From CAIKMD01 sp035552195 (GTDB lineage: Bacteria > Pseudomonadota > Alphaproteobacteria > ATCC43930 > CGMCC-115725), in contig DASZLU010000149.1 in assembly GCA_035552195.1 (NCBI GenBank), positions 1-64,000 of the forward strand: a stretch of DNA of 64,000 nt, given 5' to 3'. A program made the position numbers and the translations under genes. Shown here piece after piece: positions 1-8,996 of the stretch. Every line of letters begins with the position of its first letter. Position 1 is the first letter of the stretch. The notes under the pieces are model-generated. The model did no database searches. It saw nothing but the letters and a program-made list of their open reading frames with translations, and was not told the DNA's origin.

Positions 1-2
1 AG

Positions 3-617
3 CGCTTCGAGGATGTGCAGCGCATCGTCCGGCTCGATCCCGGCCAGCCGCTCGCGGTTGTGGCGCATCGCGGCGATCAGGACGTCACCTTGTCGGTGAC
101 GCCGAAGCTGAGCGAAGTCACCGACCGGTTCGGCAACAAGCATCAATACGGTTTGCTGGGAATCGTGGGGCAGGGCGTGCAATACGTGCGCTACAACCCC
201 ATCGAGGCACTGGCTCGCGCCAATGGCGAGACCTTCGACATCGTCGGCGGCACGCTGCAGGCGGTGTGGCAGATGATCATCGGCGCGCGTTCGACCGACG
301 AGCTCGGCGGCCCGCTGCGTATTGCACAAATGTCGGGTGAGGTCGCGCAATACGGGTTCTCGGCGATCGTTCCTTTCATGGCGGTATTGTCGATAAACCT
401 CGGATTGATCAACCTTTTCCCGATTCCTGTGCTTGACGGTGGACATCTTCTGTTTTATGCCGCTGAAGCCTTGCGGGGACGCCCGCTCGGTCATCGCGCG
501 CAGGAATACGGGTTCCGTTTCGGGCTGGCTTTGGTGTTGACGCTCATGGTGTTCGCCACCTGGAACGATCTGGTCCACCTGCGTGTGGTTGAGTTTTTGA
601 AGGCGTTGGTGACTTAA
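3..617 (+). CDS. rseP: RseP-type site-2 zinc metalloprotease, C-terminal part
   Basis: Intramembrane zinc protease (M50 family) of the envelope-stress pathway, which cleaves membrane-bound anti-sigma factors in the inner membrane. The window opens inside the gene, so the N-terminal HExxH helix is absent here. What remains is the end of a PDZ domain, then hydrophobic segments, the second metal-site motif (NLFPIPVLDGGH, with the LDGG signature) and a last membrane helix at the C-terminus. The frame is open to the left edge; a GTG at 15 is internal, not the start. It lies directly before bamA, the usual alphaproteobacterial order, and was probably co-transcribed with it. Family assignment is secure. 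Confidence 0.93.
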   Translation, partial: RFEDVQRIVRLDPGQPLAVVAHRGDQDVTLSVTPKLSEVTDRFGNKHQYGLLGIVGQGVQYVRYNPIEALARANGETFDIVGGTLQAVWQMIIGARSTDELGGPLRIAQMSGEVAQYGFSAIVPFMAVLSINLGLINLFPIPVLDGGHLLFYAAEALRGRPLGHRAQEYGFRFGLALVLTLMVFATWNDLVHLRVVEFLKALVT

Positions 618-668
618 GGCCAGCGCCGCTGAAACCGGCATAGAATGCGCTCGGGACAGGGGGATTAG

Positions 669-3020
669 TTGCGGATCGTTCTCGACGTCGCCCGGCGTTT
701 CGCTTTCGCGATTGCTCTCATCGTTAGCATGGTCGCTTTGGCCGCGGGCATTACCGCGATCAACGTGCTTGCACAGACGGCGCCCGCCGGCGCACCCGCG
801 GCGGTGTCCGGCAGCGATGTCGTCCGCGAGATTCGCGTCGACGGCACACAGCGCGTCGATCCCGACACGGTGCGCTCCTACCTCCAGGTCCAACCCGGCG
901 AGCCTTACGACTCGTCGAAGCTCGACGCTTCGCTGAAGGCGCTTTACGCGACCGGACTCTTCTCCGACGTGCGCATGCAGCGCCAGGGCGACGCGCTGGT
1001 CGTTCACGTCGTCGAGAATCCGGTCATCAACCGCATCCAGTTCGAGGGCAATTCCAAGCTAACGGACGATAATCTCAACAGCGAAGTCCAGCTCCGTCCG
1101 CGTCTCGTGTTCACGCGCGAGAAGGTGCAGGCCGATGTTGTCCGCATTCTCGAGCTCTATCGCCGGTCCGGCCATTTCGCGGCGACCGTCCAGCCGAAAG
1201 TGATCGAGCTGCCGCAGAACCGCGTCGACCTCGTCTTCGAGATCGACGAAGGTCCCTCGACCGGTATCCGCGGCGTCACCTTCCTCGGCAACGACAAGTT
1301 CAGCGAGAAGACGCTGCGCGAAGTGATCTCGACCAAGGAATCGCGCTGGTGGCGCTTCCTGTCGAGCGACGACACCTACGATCCCGATCGCCTGACCTAC
1401 GACCGCGAGCTGTTGCGCAAATTCTATCTGTCGCAGGGCTATGCCGATTTCCGCGTCGTCTCGGCCGTAGCCGAATTGGCGCCGGATCGCTCGGGCTTCC
1501 TCGTGACGTTCCAGATCGAGGAAGGCACGCGCTACCGTTTCGGCAAGATCGGCCTGACCAACGAATTGAAGGATGTCGATCCCAAGACGCTGCAGGCGAT
1601 GCTCACGACGCGAGAGGACGATTGGTACAACGCCGATCTGATCGACAGCTCGGTGACCGCCGTCAGCAACGCGCTCGGCGATCGCGGCTATGCCTTTGTT
1701 CAGGTCACGCCGACGGTCAAGCGCAACCCCGAGACGCATACGATCGACGTCTCCTATGATGTGAAAGAGGGCCCGGAGGTCTATGTCGAGCGCATCGACA
1801 TCACCGGCAATCTGCGCACACAGGATCGCGTCGTCCGCCGCGAGTTCCGCCTGGTCGAAGGCGATGCGTTCAACACGACGAAGCTCCACCGCTCCGAACA
1901 GCGCATCAACAATCTCGGTTTCTTCAAGAAAGTCGATATCACCAATACGCCCGGCAGCTCGCCCGACAAGACGATCATTCACGTCAACGTGCAGGAGCAA
2001 TCGACCGGCGAATTCCAGGTCGGTGTCGGCTACTCGACCTCGGACGGTCCGCTCGCCAATATCGGCATTCATGAGCGCAACCTGCTCGGCAAGGGTCAGG
2101 ATCTGCGTCTCGATACGACGATCGCCTACCGCACGCGCCAGGTCGATCTGAGCTTCACCGAGCCGTATTTCCTCAACCGCGAGCTGGCGGCCGGCTTCGA
2201 TATCTTTGCCCTGCAGCGCGACTACACGACCTTCGCCGGCTACATCGAGACGTCGTATGGCGGCTCGCTGCGCGCCGGCTATCAGTACAACGAGGCGCTG
2301 CGCCAGACGCTGAGCTACACGATTCGATCCGATACCGTGTCGGATATCGTCGACGGCGCTTCGCCCTTCATCGTGGCGCAGAAAGGCACGCGTCTCGCCT
2401 CGATCGTCGGTCAGGTTCTGCTCTACGACAAACGCGACAGCCGCTTGCAGCCGACCTCGGGCTATTACGCGTCTTACAGCACCGATCTCGCCGGCCTCGG
2501 CGGTCAGGTCTTCTTTATCCGCAACGGCATCAATGGCGGCTACTACTATCCCTTCGCCACCAACTGGGTCGGCAGCGTGACGGGTGAGGCCGGCTATGTG
2601 CATGGCCTTGGCCAAGGTGTGCGCATCGAAGATCGCTACTTCATCGGCGGCGACAATCTGCGCGGCTTCGCCAGCGGCGGTATCGGTCCGCGCGACGTCA
2701 CGACCAACAATGCGCTCGGCGCCAACGCCTATTGGCTCGGCTCCCTGCAGCTCAGCATGCCTTTGGGCCTTCCCAAGGAGTTCGGTCTCCTCGGCCATGT
2801 CTTCACCGATTTCGGCAGCGCCTGGGGCTTCGATACCAACACGGCGCCGCCGAACAGCGACGTCGTCAAGGATATCAATTCGATCCGTGTATCCGCCGGC
2901 TACGGGTTCTCCTGGCAGTCGCCGCTCGGGCCCTTGCGCCTCGACCTGGCGATGCCCATCATCAAGCAGAACTACGACAAGAAAGAATTCTTCCGGGTCG
3001 GATTCGGATCGAACTTCTAA
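669..3020 (+). CDS. bamA: BamA outer membrane protein assembly factor
   Basis: Central beta-barrel of the BAM complex that inserts outer-membrane proteins. The protein has 783 residues, normal for the family: an N-terminal signal peptide (about residues 1-37, hydrophobic core ending near an AQT site), five POTRA-type repeats over roughly 45-430, and a C-terminal surface-antigen barrel ending in a terminal Phe (VGFGSNF), the typical barrel end signal. The start is TTG at 669, preceded by a purine-rich ribosome site (acaggggg) at about 5 nt spacing. It sits 51 bp after rseP and abuts ompH with no gap, so a shared operon is very likely. Confidence 0.96.
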   Translation: MRIVLDVARRFAFAIALIVSMVALAAGITAINVLAQTAPAGAPAAVSGSDVVREIRVDGTQRVDPDTVRSYLQVQPGEPYDSSKLDASLKALYATGLFSDVRMQRQGDALVVHVVENPVINRIQFEGNSKLTDDNLNSEVQLRPRLVFTREKVQADVVRILELYRRSGHFAATVQPKVIELPQNRVDLVFEIDEGPSTGIRGVTFLGNDKFSEKTLREVISTKESRWWRFLSSDDTYDPDRLTYDRELLRKFYLSQGYADFRVVSAVAELAPDRSGFLVTFQIEEGTRYRFGKIGLTNELKDVDPKTLQAMLTTREDDWYNADLIDSSVTAVSNALGDRGYAFVQVTPTVKRNPETHTIDVSYDVKEGPEVYVERIDITGNLRTQDRVVRREFRLVEGDAFNTTKLHRSEQRINNLGFFKKVDITNTPGSSPDKTIIHVNVQEQSTGEFQVGVGYSTSDGPLANIGIHERNLLGKGQDLRLDTTIAYRTRQVDLSFTEPYFLNRELAAGFDIFALQRDYTTFAGYIETSYGGSLRAGYQYNEALRQTLSYTIRSDTVSDIVDGASPFIVAQKGTRLASIVGQVLLYDKRDSRLQPTSGYYASYSTDLAGLGGQVFFIRNGINGGYYYPFATNWVGSVTGEAGYVHGLGQGVRIEDRYFIGGDNLRGFASGGIGPRDVTTNNALGANAYWLGSLQLSMPLGLPKEFGLLGHVFTDFGSAWGFDTNTAPPNSDVVKDINSIRVSAGYGFSWQSPLGPLRLDLAMPIIKQNYDKKEFFRVGFGSNF

Positions 3021-3656
3021 ATGCACGTCGGAGCCCGTCTTGGCGTCGCCGCTGCCCTGGGGCTGACGGCGCTGTTGCCGCTCGGAGCGCGTGGCCAACA
3101 GGTCGCGGCGCCGGTGATCATCACCGTCGATGTGCAGCAGATCCTGCGTGACAGCCTCGTCGCCAAGGACGTGCAGGCGCAGATGGATCAGCGCACCGAT
3201 CGCTACACGAAGGAAGTGGGCGACCAGGAGACCGAGCTGCAGAAAACCCAGGAGGAGCTCGAGAAGGAGCGCACCACCCTGGCGCCCGACGCCTTCAACG
3301 CGAAAATGCGCGATTTCCAGCGCCGCTACGACACGCTCGACAACCGCGTCCAGGCCACGCGACAGGCGCTGCAGCAATCCTATAATGACGCGATGACCAA
3401 GGTGGAGAACACCGCGTTGCAGATCATCGCCGACATCGCGGCGGAGCGAAAAGCCAATCTTGTGGTCGCCAAAGCCGCGGTCCTGTTCGAGGCGCCCGAG
3501 CTCGATATCACCCAAGAGGTGATCAAGCGCCTCGACGTGAAATTACCGCAAGTTCAACTCGCTGCGCCGCAGATTTCATCAAGTCCGGCAACAGCGCCTG
3601 CGCCGGGTCCGCTCCCGGACGCGGGCAGCCCGACGCTGCCGCTGCCGCCGCGGTAA
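3021..3656 (+). CDS. OmpH/Skp family periplasmic chaperone
   Basis: Predicted holdase that carries unfolded outer-membrane proteins through the periplasm to BAM. The 211-residue protein has a signal peptide (about 1-26, ending near RGQQVAA), a short beta-strand part, and a long charged helical coiled-coil region (about 55-120, rich in Glu, Lys and Gln), the 'tentacle' arrangement of Skp. The C-terminal tail is Pro/Ala-rich. The ATG follows the bamA stop codon immediately, which suggests translational coupling. Position between bamA and lpxD is the conserved arrangement. Confidence 0.88.
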   Translation: MHVGARLGVAAALGLTALLPLGARGQQVAAPVIITVDVQQILRDSLVAKDVQAQMDQRTDRYTKEVGDQETELQKTQEELEKERTTLAPDAFNAKMRDFQRRYDTLDNRVQATRQALQQSYNDAMTKVENTALQIIADIAAERKANLVVAKAAVLFEAPELDITQEVIKRLDVKLPQVQLAAPQISSSPATAPAPGPLPDAGSPTLPLPPR

Positions 3657-3660
3657 GCCC

Positions 3661-4686
3661 ATGGCCGATCCGCGTTTCTTCGAGGTTGCTGGCCCCTTCA
3701 CGGTGGCCGAGATCGCGAAGCGCGTCGACGCGAAGATCGGCGGCGCGGCGGAAGAAGGACGCGTGCTGCGCGATGTTGCCCCGCTCGAGACCGCGACCGA
3801 GACCGATCTCTCCTTCTTCGACAACCGCCGCTATCTCGATCAGTTCCGTGCGACCAAGGCCGGGGCGGTGATCGTCGAAGCGAAATTCGCGTCGCAAGCG
3901 CCCGCGGGCGCGACTGTGCTGATCACGCCGCAGCCTTATCGCGCCTATGCCCTGGCGGCGCAGGCCTTTTATCCCGAGCCGCCGCCGCCGCCCGGCATTG
4001 CGCCGAGCGCCGTCATCGATCCGAGCGCGACGCTTGGCGCGGGCTGCGCCGTCGAACACAACGCGATAATTGGTCCCGGTGTCGTCATCGGTAAGCGGTG
4101 CGCGATCGGCCCGAATGTCGTGATCGGCAGATCGGTCGTGCTCGGCGACGATGTGCGCGTCGCCGCCAATGCGACCCTCAGCCACTGCGTCATCGGCTCG
4201 CGCGTGCGCGTCTATACGGGCGTGCGCATCGGCCAGGACGGGTTCGGCTTCGCGCCCGATCCCACTGCGCCGGTGAAGGTGCCGCAACTCGGCCGGGTGA
4301 TCATCGGCGACGATGTGGAGGTCGGCGCCAACACGACGATCGATCGAGGTGCGGGACCCGACACAATCATCGGTTCGGGCACGATGATTGATAATCTGGT
4401 GCAGATCGGGCACAACGTGCAAGTTGGTCGCTGCTGCGTGATCGTCGCTCTGGCCGGTATTTCCGGCAGCACGCGACTCGGCGATTATGTGATGGTCGGT
4501 GGCCAAGTCGGGATGGCGGGCCATTTGACGATCGGCGACGGCGCGAAAATCGGTGCCCAGGCAGGCGTGATACGCGATATCGAAAAAGGGGAAGTAATGC
4601 TTGGCTCGCCAGCGATGCCGATCCGCGAGTTTCATTACGTAACGGCCTACGTCCGGCGTCTCGCCGCCAAGCATAGAGGCGAGTGA
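3661..4686 (+). CDS. lpxD: LpxD UDP-3-O-acylglucosamine N-acyltransferase (operon copy)
   Basis: Third step of lipid A synthesis: transfers a 3-hydroxyacyl chain from acyl carrier protein to the 2-amino group of UDP-3-O-acyl-glucosamine in the cytoplasm. The 341-residue protein has an N-terminal uridine-binding domain (about 1-100) and a left-handed beta-helix built from hexapeptide repeats (about 110-310). The catalytic His lies in the conserved NLVQIGHNVQVG segment. It starts 4 bp after ompH and is followed 1 bp later by fabZ. A second, divergent LpxD copy is encoded at 44807-45838 on the other strand; this one is in the standard context and is the likelier housekeeping enzyme. Confidence 0.95.
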   Translation: MADPRFFEVAGPFTVAEIAKRVDAKIGGAAEEGRVLRDVAPLETATETDLSFFDNRRYLDQFRATKAGAVIVEAKFASQAPAGATVLITPQPYRAYALAAQAFYPEPPPPPGIAPSAVIDPSATLGAGCAVEHNAIIGPGVVIGKRCAIGPNVVIGRSVVLGDDVRVAANATLSHCVIGSRVRVYTGVRIGQDGFGFAPDPTAPVKVPQLGRVIIGDDVEVGANTTIDRGAGPDTIIGSGTMIDNLVQIGHNVQVGRCCVIVALAGISGSTRLGDYVMVGGQVGMAGHLTIGDGAKIGAQAGVIRDIEKGEVMLGSPAMPIREFHYVTAYVRRLAAKHRGE

Positions 4687-4687
4687 T

Positions 4688-5185
4688 ATGACAATGACAG
4701 ACACGCCCCCCAAGGGCGACGAGCCCATCGTCACCGCGGAGATCGATCTCAAGCAGATCATGCAGATGATCCCGCACCGCTACCCGTTTCTGATGATCGA
4801 CAAGGTCGTCAATGTGGTGCGCGGCCAAAGCGCGGTCGGCGTCAAGAGCGTCACCATCAACGAGCCGCACTTCCAGGGACATTTCCCGCGCTGGCCCGTG
4901 ATGCCGGGCGTGCTCATCGTCGAGGCTATGGCGCAGACAGCTGCGGTGATGGTGGTCGATGCGATCGGCGATCTTGCCGCCGGCAAGCTGGTTTATTTCA
5001 CCTCGATCGACGGCGCGCGTTTCCGTCGCCCAGTGGTGCCGGGCAGCACGCTGCATATCCATGTCGAGCGCGTGGCCAGCCGCGGGATGGTGTGGAAGTT
5101 CCAGGGCAAGGCGATGGTCGACGGCAAGCTGGTGGCCGAGGCGAACTATGGCGCCATGATCATGGACAACACGATCAATGAGTGA
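4688..5185 (+). CDS. fabZ: FabZ 3-hydroxyacyl-ACP dehydratase
   Basis: Dehydrates 3-hydroxyacyl-ACP in fatty acid elongation; it competes with LpxA and LpxD for the hydroxyacyl-ACP pool, which explains its place in this operon. The protein is 165 residues with a hot-dog fold. The active-site His is in HRYPFLMIDK and the catalytic Glu in PGVLIVEAMAQ. Two in-frame ATGs (4688 and 4694) could serve as start. Its 3' end overlaps lpxA by 8 bp, which implies translational coupling. Confidence 0.95.
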   Translation: MTMTDTPPKGDEPIVTAEIDLKQIMQMIPHRYPFLMIDKVVNVVRGQSAVGVKSVTINEPHFQGHFPRWPVMPGVLIVEAMAQTAAVMVVDAIGDLAAGKLVYFTSIDGARFRRPVVPGSTLHIHVERVASRGMVWKFQGKAMVDGKLVAEANYGAMIMDNTINE

Positions 5186-5984
5186 CGTTCATCCGACGGC
5201 ACTGATCGAGCCGGGCGCGGAGCTTGGGGCGACCGCGAAGATCGGCCCGTTCTGCCATGTCGGCCGTCATGTGCGGCTCGGCGAGCATGTCGAACTGATC
5301 AGCCATGTGGTCGTCGCCGGCCACACGACGATCGGCGACGGCACGCGTATCTTCCCTTTTGCCTCGATCGGTCATCAGCCGCAGGATTTGAAATTCAAGG
5401 GCGAGGAATCGCGCCTTGTCATCGGCCGCAACAACGTCATCCGCGAGCAGGTGACGATGAATCCGGGCACCGAAGGCGGCGGCATGCTGACGAAAATCGG
5501 CGACAGCTGTCTTTTCATGGTCGGCGTTCATGTGGCGCATGATTGCATCATCGGCAACGAGGTGATCATGGCGAACAACGCGACGCTCGCGGGCCATGTG
5601 AAGGTCGGCGATTTTTCGGTGTTCGGCGGACTTTCGGCGGTGCATCAATTCGTGCGCGTCGGTCCTTATGCGATGATCGGCGGCGTCACCGGCGTCGAGC
5701 GCGATGTCATCCCTTACGGTTCGGTGATGGGCGACCGCGCGCGGCTCTCGGGCCTCAACATCGTCGGCATGCAGCGCCGCGGCTTCACGCGCGAAGAAAT
5801 CAATGGCCTGCGCAACGCGTATCAGGCGCTGTTCGAGAGCGATAAAGGAACTTTTGCCGAGCGGGTTGTCGAGGTGACAACGCGCTTCGCCGGCGTACGT
5901 CCGGTCGAAGACGTGCTGCGCTTCATCAAGGACGATAGCTCGCGCGGCCTGGTTCAGCCCAAATCCAACGGTAATGGCGGGTAA
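5178..5984 (+). CDS. lpxA: LpxA acyl-ACP:UDP-GlcNAc O-acyltransferase
   Basis: First committed step of lipid A synthesis: transfers a 3-hydroxyacyl chain to the 3-OH of UDP-N-acetylglucosamine. The 268-residue protein has hexapeptide-repeat left-handed beta-helix over about residues 1-190 and a helical C-terminal domain. The catalytic His is in GVHVAHDC, and the usual repeat-interrupting loop (HQPQDLKFKGEESRL) is present. The start lies inside the fabZ end, and its own end overlaps the next gene by 11 bp, so this is one tightly packed transcription unit. Confidence 0.95.
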   Translation: MSDVHPTALIEPGAELGATAKIGPFCHVGRHVRLGEHVELISHVVVAGHTTIGDGTRIFPFASIGHQPQDLKFKGEESRLVIGRNNVIREQVTMNPGTEGGGMLTKIGDSCLFMVGVHVAHDCIIGNEVIMANNATLAGHVKVGDFSVFGGLSAVHQFVRVGPYAMIGGVTGVERDVIPYGSVMGDRARLSGLNIVGMQRRGFTREEINGLRNAYQALFESDKGTFAERVVEVTTRFAGVRPVEDVLRFIKDDSSRGLVQPKSNGNGG

Positions 5985-7986
5985 GCTCGGTATTCTCGCC
6001 GGCGCTGGCGAGCTGCCGCTCCGTTTGATCGAGGCCTGCCGCGCGCAAGCCAGGCCCTTTTTCGTGCTCGGTTTCGAAGGGTTTTGCGACCCGGCCTCGC
6101 TGGTCGGCGTGCCGCACGCGTTCATCCGTCTCGGCGCCGCCGGGGGCGGGCTGAAGCTGTTGCGCGAGAACGCCGTCGAGGAATTGGTGCTGGCCGGGGG
6201 CGTGCGGCGGCCGACCCTCGGGGAATTGCGGCCGGATTGGCGAGCGATCCGTTTTTCGTTCAAGGTCGGCTTGCACATGCTCGCGCATCATCACGGCGAT
6301 GATGCGCTCTTTCGCACCGTCATCGAGGTCCTCGAAAACGAAGGATTTCGCATCGTCGGCGCCGACAGCATCCTCTCCCATCTTGTCGCGACCGAAGGCC
6401 TGTTCGGCCGCGTGGCGCCCGATGCGGGAGCCGAAGCGGATGTCCGTGCCGGTATCGCAGCGGCGCGGGGGCACGGCGCCAAGGATCTCGGCCAGGCTGT
6501 GGTGATGCGCGGCGGCCTTGCCGTCGATCACGAGGATAAGGAGGGTACCGACGCGCTGCTGCGCCGCTGTGCGGCGTCGGGCGCGGCACAAGGCGGCGTG
6601 CTGGTGAAGATGGCGAAGCCGCAACAAGAGCGCCGGGCCGATTTGCCCGCCATCGGCGCGCAAACCGTGGCCGGCGCGGCGGCGGCGGGGCTCAAAGGCA
6701 TCGCCGTTGAAGCGGGCGGCTGTCTCGTGCTCGATAGAACGGCGGTTACCGAGGCGGCGGATCGCGCCGGTATTTTCGTCATCGGGGTGAACGCATCGCA
6801 CGAGGTCCGCCTGAGCGAGGCGCCCCTGATCTATATCGTCGCCGGCGAGCCCTCGGGCGATCTCTTGGGCGGACGGCTGATGCAGGCTCTGAAAGAGCGC
6901 ACGGACGGCCATGTGCGTTTTGCGGGCATTGGCGGCGAGACGATGGCGGCGCAAGGTCTGCAAAGCCGCGTTGCGCTGTCGGAGCTCGCAGTGATGGGCG
7001 TGCTCGAGGTGCTGCCCGCGGCGCGGCGCATTTTCCGCCGTGTGGCTGAGACGGTCGAGGATATCCAGCGCCAGAATCCGGTCGCGCTCGTTACCATCGA
7101 CAGCTCGGGCTTCACCTGGCGCATTGCCCAGCGGCTGCGCAAAGCCGGCAGCACCTTGCCGATGATCCACTACGTCGCGCCGATGGTCTGGGCGTGGCGC
7201 GGCGGCCGCGCCAAGCGCATGGCGCGCTGGTACGATCATCTGATGGCGCTGCTGCCGTTTGAGCCGCCGTATTTCACCGCGGTAGGGCTCTCCTGCGGCT
7301 ATGTCGGCCATTCGGTGGTCGAGAGCGGCGCCGATCGCGGCGACGGGCCGGGCTTCCGCCGCCGTCACGCGATCCCCGATGACGCGCCGCTGCTGACCAT
7401 GCTGCCGGGCAGCCGCCGCGGCGAAGTCGGCACGTTGCTGCCGGTGTTTGCCCAGGTCGCCCAGAGCATCGCCGCCACGCATCCGAATTTGCGCATCGTC
7501 GTGCCGACGACGGCGAATGTCGCGGATACCGTGGAGGCGGCGCTCGCTTCGTGGCCGCTGCCCACGATCGTGCTGCGCGGCGTCGCCGAGAAATACGACG
7601 CCTTTGCCGCCAGCAACGCGGCGCTCGCGGCATCGGGCACGGTGGCGCTGGAGCTTGCCATGGCGAAGCTGCCCAGCGTCATCACCTACCGAATCAACCC
7701 GATCACCCATGCCTATGTCGACCGCGTGGTGAAGGTCGATTACGCGAACCTCGTCAACGTCGTGCTGAATCGCGAGGCGGTGCCGGAATTGCTGCAATAC
7801 GATTGCACGCCGGAGAAGCTTACCGCCGCGGTGACGCGGCTCCTCGACAATCGGGTTGCCGCGAGCGAGCAGATCGCCGCTGGACAAGAGGCATTGAAGG
7901 TGCTCGGCTATGGCGGCGTATCGCCCGCGCTGCGCGCGGCCGACGAGGTGCTGGCGGCGATCGCGCGCAAAGAGCTGCGAGGCTGA
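5974..7986 (+). CDS. LpxI-LpxB fusion (UDP-diacylglucosamine pyrophosphatase / lipid A disaccharide synthase)
   Basis: One 670-residue reading frame joins two consecutive lipid A enzymes. Residues about 1-281 match LpxI (glycine-rich start LGILAGAGELP; conserved FKVGLHMLAHHHGDD; KMAKPQQERRADLP with the family Asp), which hydrolyses UDP-2,3-diacylglucosamine to lipid X and UMP. Residues about 284-670 match LpxB (GT19: VAGEPSGDLLGG, YVAPMVWAWRGGRAKRM, LPGSRRGEVGTLLP, AASGTVALELAM), which condenses lipid X with UDP-diacylglucosamine. There is no stop codon or plausible start with a ribosome site at the junction near nt 6820. LpxI and LpxB are usually separate neighbouring genes, so this is a physical fusion or a frame-altering sequence error. 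Confidence 0.9.
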   Translation: MAGKLGILAGAGELPLRLIEACRAQARPFFVLGFEGFCDPASLVGVPHAFIRLGAAGGGLKLLRENAVEELVLAGGVRRPTLGELRPDWRAIRFSFKVGLHMLAHHHGDDALFRTVIEVLENEGFRIVGADSILSHLVATEGLFGRVAPDAGAEADVRAGIAAARGHGAKDLGQAVVMRGGLAVDHEDKEGTDALLRRCAASGAAQGGVLVKMAKPQQERRADLPAIGAQTVAGAAAAGLKGIAVEAGGCLVLDRTAVTEAADRAGIFVIGVNASHEVRLSEAPLIYIVAGEPSGDLLGGRLMQALKERTDGHVRFAGIGGETMAAQGLQSRVALSELAVMGVLEVLPAARRIFRRVAETVEDIQRQNPVALVTIDSSGFTWRIAQRLRKAGSTLPMIHYVAPMVWAWRGGRAKRMARWYDHLMALLPFEPPYFTAVGLSCGYVGHSVVESGADRGDGPGFRRRHAIPDDAPLLTMLPGSRRGEVGTLLPVFAQVAQSIAATHPNLRIVVPTTANVADTVEAALASWPLPTIVLRGVAEKYDAFAASNAALAASGTVALELAMAKLPSVITYRINPITHAYVDRVVKVDYANLVNVVLNREAVPELLQYDCTPEKLTAAVTRLLDNRVAASEQIAAGQEALKVLGYGGVSPALRAADEVLAAIARKELRG

Positions 7987-7995
7987 GGAGGAAAG

Positions 7996-8433
7996 ATGGA
8001 TACCGCGACCAATGCAAAGCCTTCGACCGGCATCGATACCAGCCGCTTCCGGCTGCTGCATACGATGATCCGCGTCTTCGATCTCGATAAGTCGATCGAC
8101 TTCTATTGCCGCCTCATGGGGATGAAGCTGCTGCGCAAGCGCGAGGTCGAGGCGGGGCGGTACACGAATGCCTTCGTCGGCTATGAGGACGATGCGACCG
8201 GCACGGTGGTCGAGCTGACCTATAACTGGGATCAGAAAGAGGCTTACGGACTCGGCGCTGGTTTCGGCCATCTCGCCGTCGGCGTGCAGGATATCTACGG
8301 CCTGTGCAAGATTCTCGAGAAGGAAGGCGTAAAAATCCCGCGCCCGCCCGGTCCCTTGAAGTTCGGCACGACGGTGATCGCCTTCATCGAAGACCCCGAT
8401 GGCTACAAGATCGAACTGATCGCGCGGGATTAA
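7996..8433 (+). CDS. gloA: Lactoylglutathione lyase (glyoxalase I)
   Basis: Converts the hemithioacetal of methylglyoxal and glutathione to S-lactoylglutathione in the cytosol. The 145-residue protein has two babbab half-domains of the vicinal oxygen chelate fold. The four expected metal ligands are visible: His in LLHTMIRV, Glu in VVELTYNW, His in GFGHLAVG and Glu in YKIELIAR. The start ATG follows a strong ribosome site (ggaggaaag). It lies 9 bp after the lpxI-lpxB fusion and may be the last gene of that operon; a palindromic hairpin follows. Confidence 0.93.
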   Translation: MDTATNAKPSTGIDTSRFRLLHTMIRVFDLDKSIDFYCRLMGMKLLRKREVEAGRYTNAFVGYEDDATGTVVELTYNWDQKEAYGLGAGFGHLAVGVQDIYGLCKILEKEGVKIPRPPGPLKFGTTVIAFIEDPDGYKIELIARD

Positions 8434-8454
8434 AGCACTCATGCTCTGTTCTCC

Positions 8455-8482
8455 TGTCATTCCCGCTTTCGCGGGAATGACA
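8455..8482. terminator. Perfect 12-bp stem hairpin between convergent genes (repeat family B half-unit)
   Basis: A 12-bp perfect inverted repeat around a tttc loop, lying between gloA (+) and the methyltransferase gene (-). Its position between two converging genes suggests a bidirectional terminator, but there is no run of T. The same core (gtcattcccgc / gcgggaatgac) recurs in the family B repeats at 21187-21250 and 24462-24539, so it is also a half-copy of an interspersed palindromic repeat. Confidence 0.6.
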
Positions 8483-8491
8483 GCGGAGAAG

Positions 8492-8983
8492 TTAGTGTCT
8501 TTTGTTTAAAGCGGCCGTCTCGACGCGGATGCGCCACCACAGCAGCGCCATGTTGAGCAGCGAGAAGACGATCGCGATGCCGTATTCGCGAAAAGCGAGA
8601 GGCAGCACCACGATCTCGGCGATCACCACCGCGTAATTTGGGTGGCGCAGGAACCGATAGGGCCCGCCGGCGATAAGCGGCGCGTTCGGCACGACGATGA
8701 TGCGCGTCGTCCAATAGCGGCCGAGTGTCGCGAGAATCCAATAGCGGGCAATCTGCAGCAGCAGGAATAGCGCGATCCATGTCCAGGCGGGGGCGCCCGG
8801 CGGCGCGGCGAGATAAACGCTGATCAGCCAGGCAGCGTGCAGCAGCACGATCAGCTTGTAGTGGGAGCGGCCGATCTCATAGGCGCCTTCGCGCACGAGC
8901 GTTCGCGTATTGCGATTGGCGTAAACAAGCTCGGCGAGGCGTTCGAGCGCGACCAGGCCGACGATTAGGGCCGGCCAATTCAT
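8492..8983 (-). CDS. ICMT-family membrane methyltransferase (alkylpyrone methyltransferase-like)
   Basis: Integral-membrane S-adenosylmethionine-dependent methyltransferase of the isoprenylcysteine carboxyl methyltransferase type. The 163-residue protein has four to five hydrophobic segments and the family signature near the C-terminal half (GGPYRFLRHPNY). I chose the ATG at 8983 (MNWPALIVG); an upstream in-frame extension would overlap the preceding gene. It lies 13 bp downstream of the type III polyketide synthase gene on the same strand, the arrangement known from Bacillus bpsA-bpsB, where the methyltransferase methylates the alkylpyrone made by the synthase. The same role here is inference. 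Confidence 0.82.
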   Translation of the reverse strand: MNWPALIVGLVALERLAELVYANRNTRTLVREGAYEIGRSHYKLIVLLHAAWLISVYLAAPPGAPAWTWIALFLLLQIARYWILATLGRYWTTRIIVVPNAPLIAGGPYRFLRHPNYAVVIAEIVVLPLAFREYGIAIVFSLLNMALLWWRIRVETAALNKRH

Positions 8984-8996
8984 GGAAAGGCGGGGG

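Noticed and set aside
1059..3515. An 818-codon open frame on the minus strand opposite bamA and ompH
   Set aside because: It lies antisense to two well-recognised genes and has no family features; long antisense frames are expected in GC-rich DNA.
5926..8460. An 844-codon open frame on the minus strand opposite the LpxI-LpxB fusion
   Set aside because: Low-complexity Arg/His/Ala-rich product, antisense to a clear gene; treated as a shadow.
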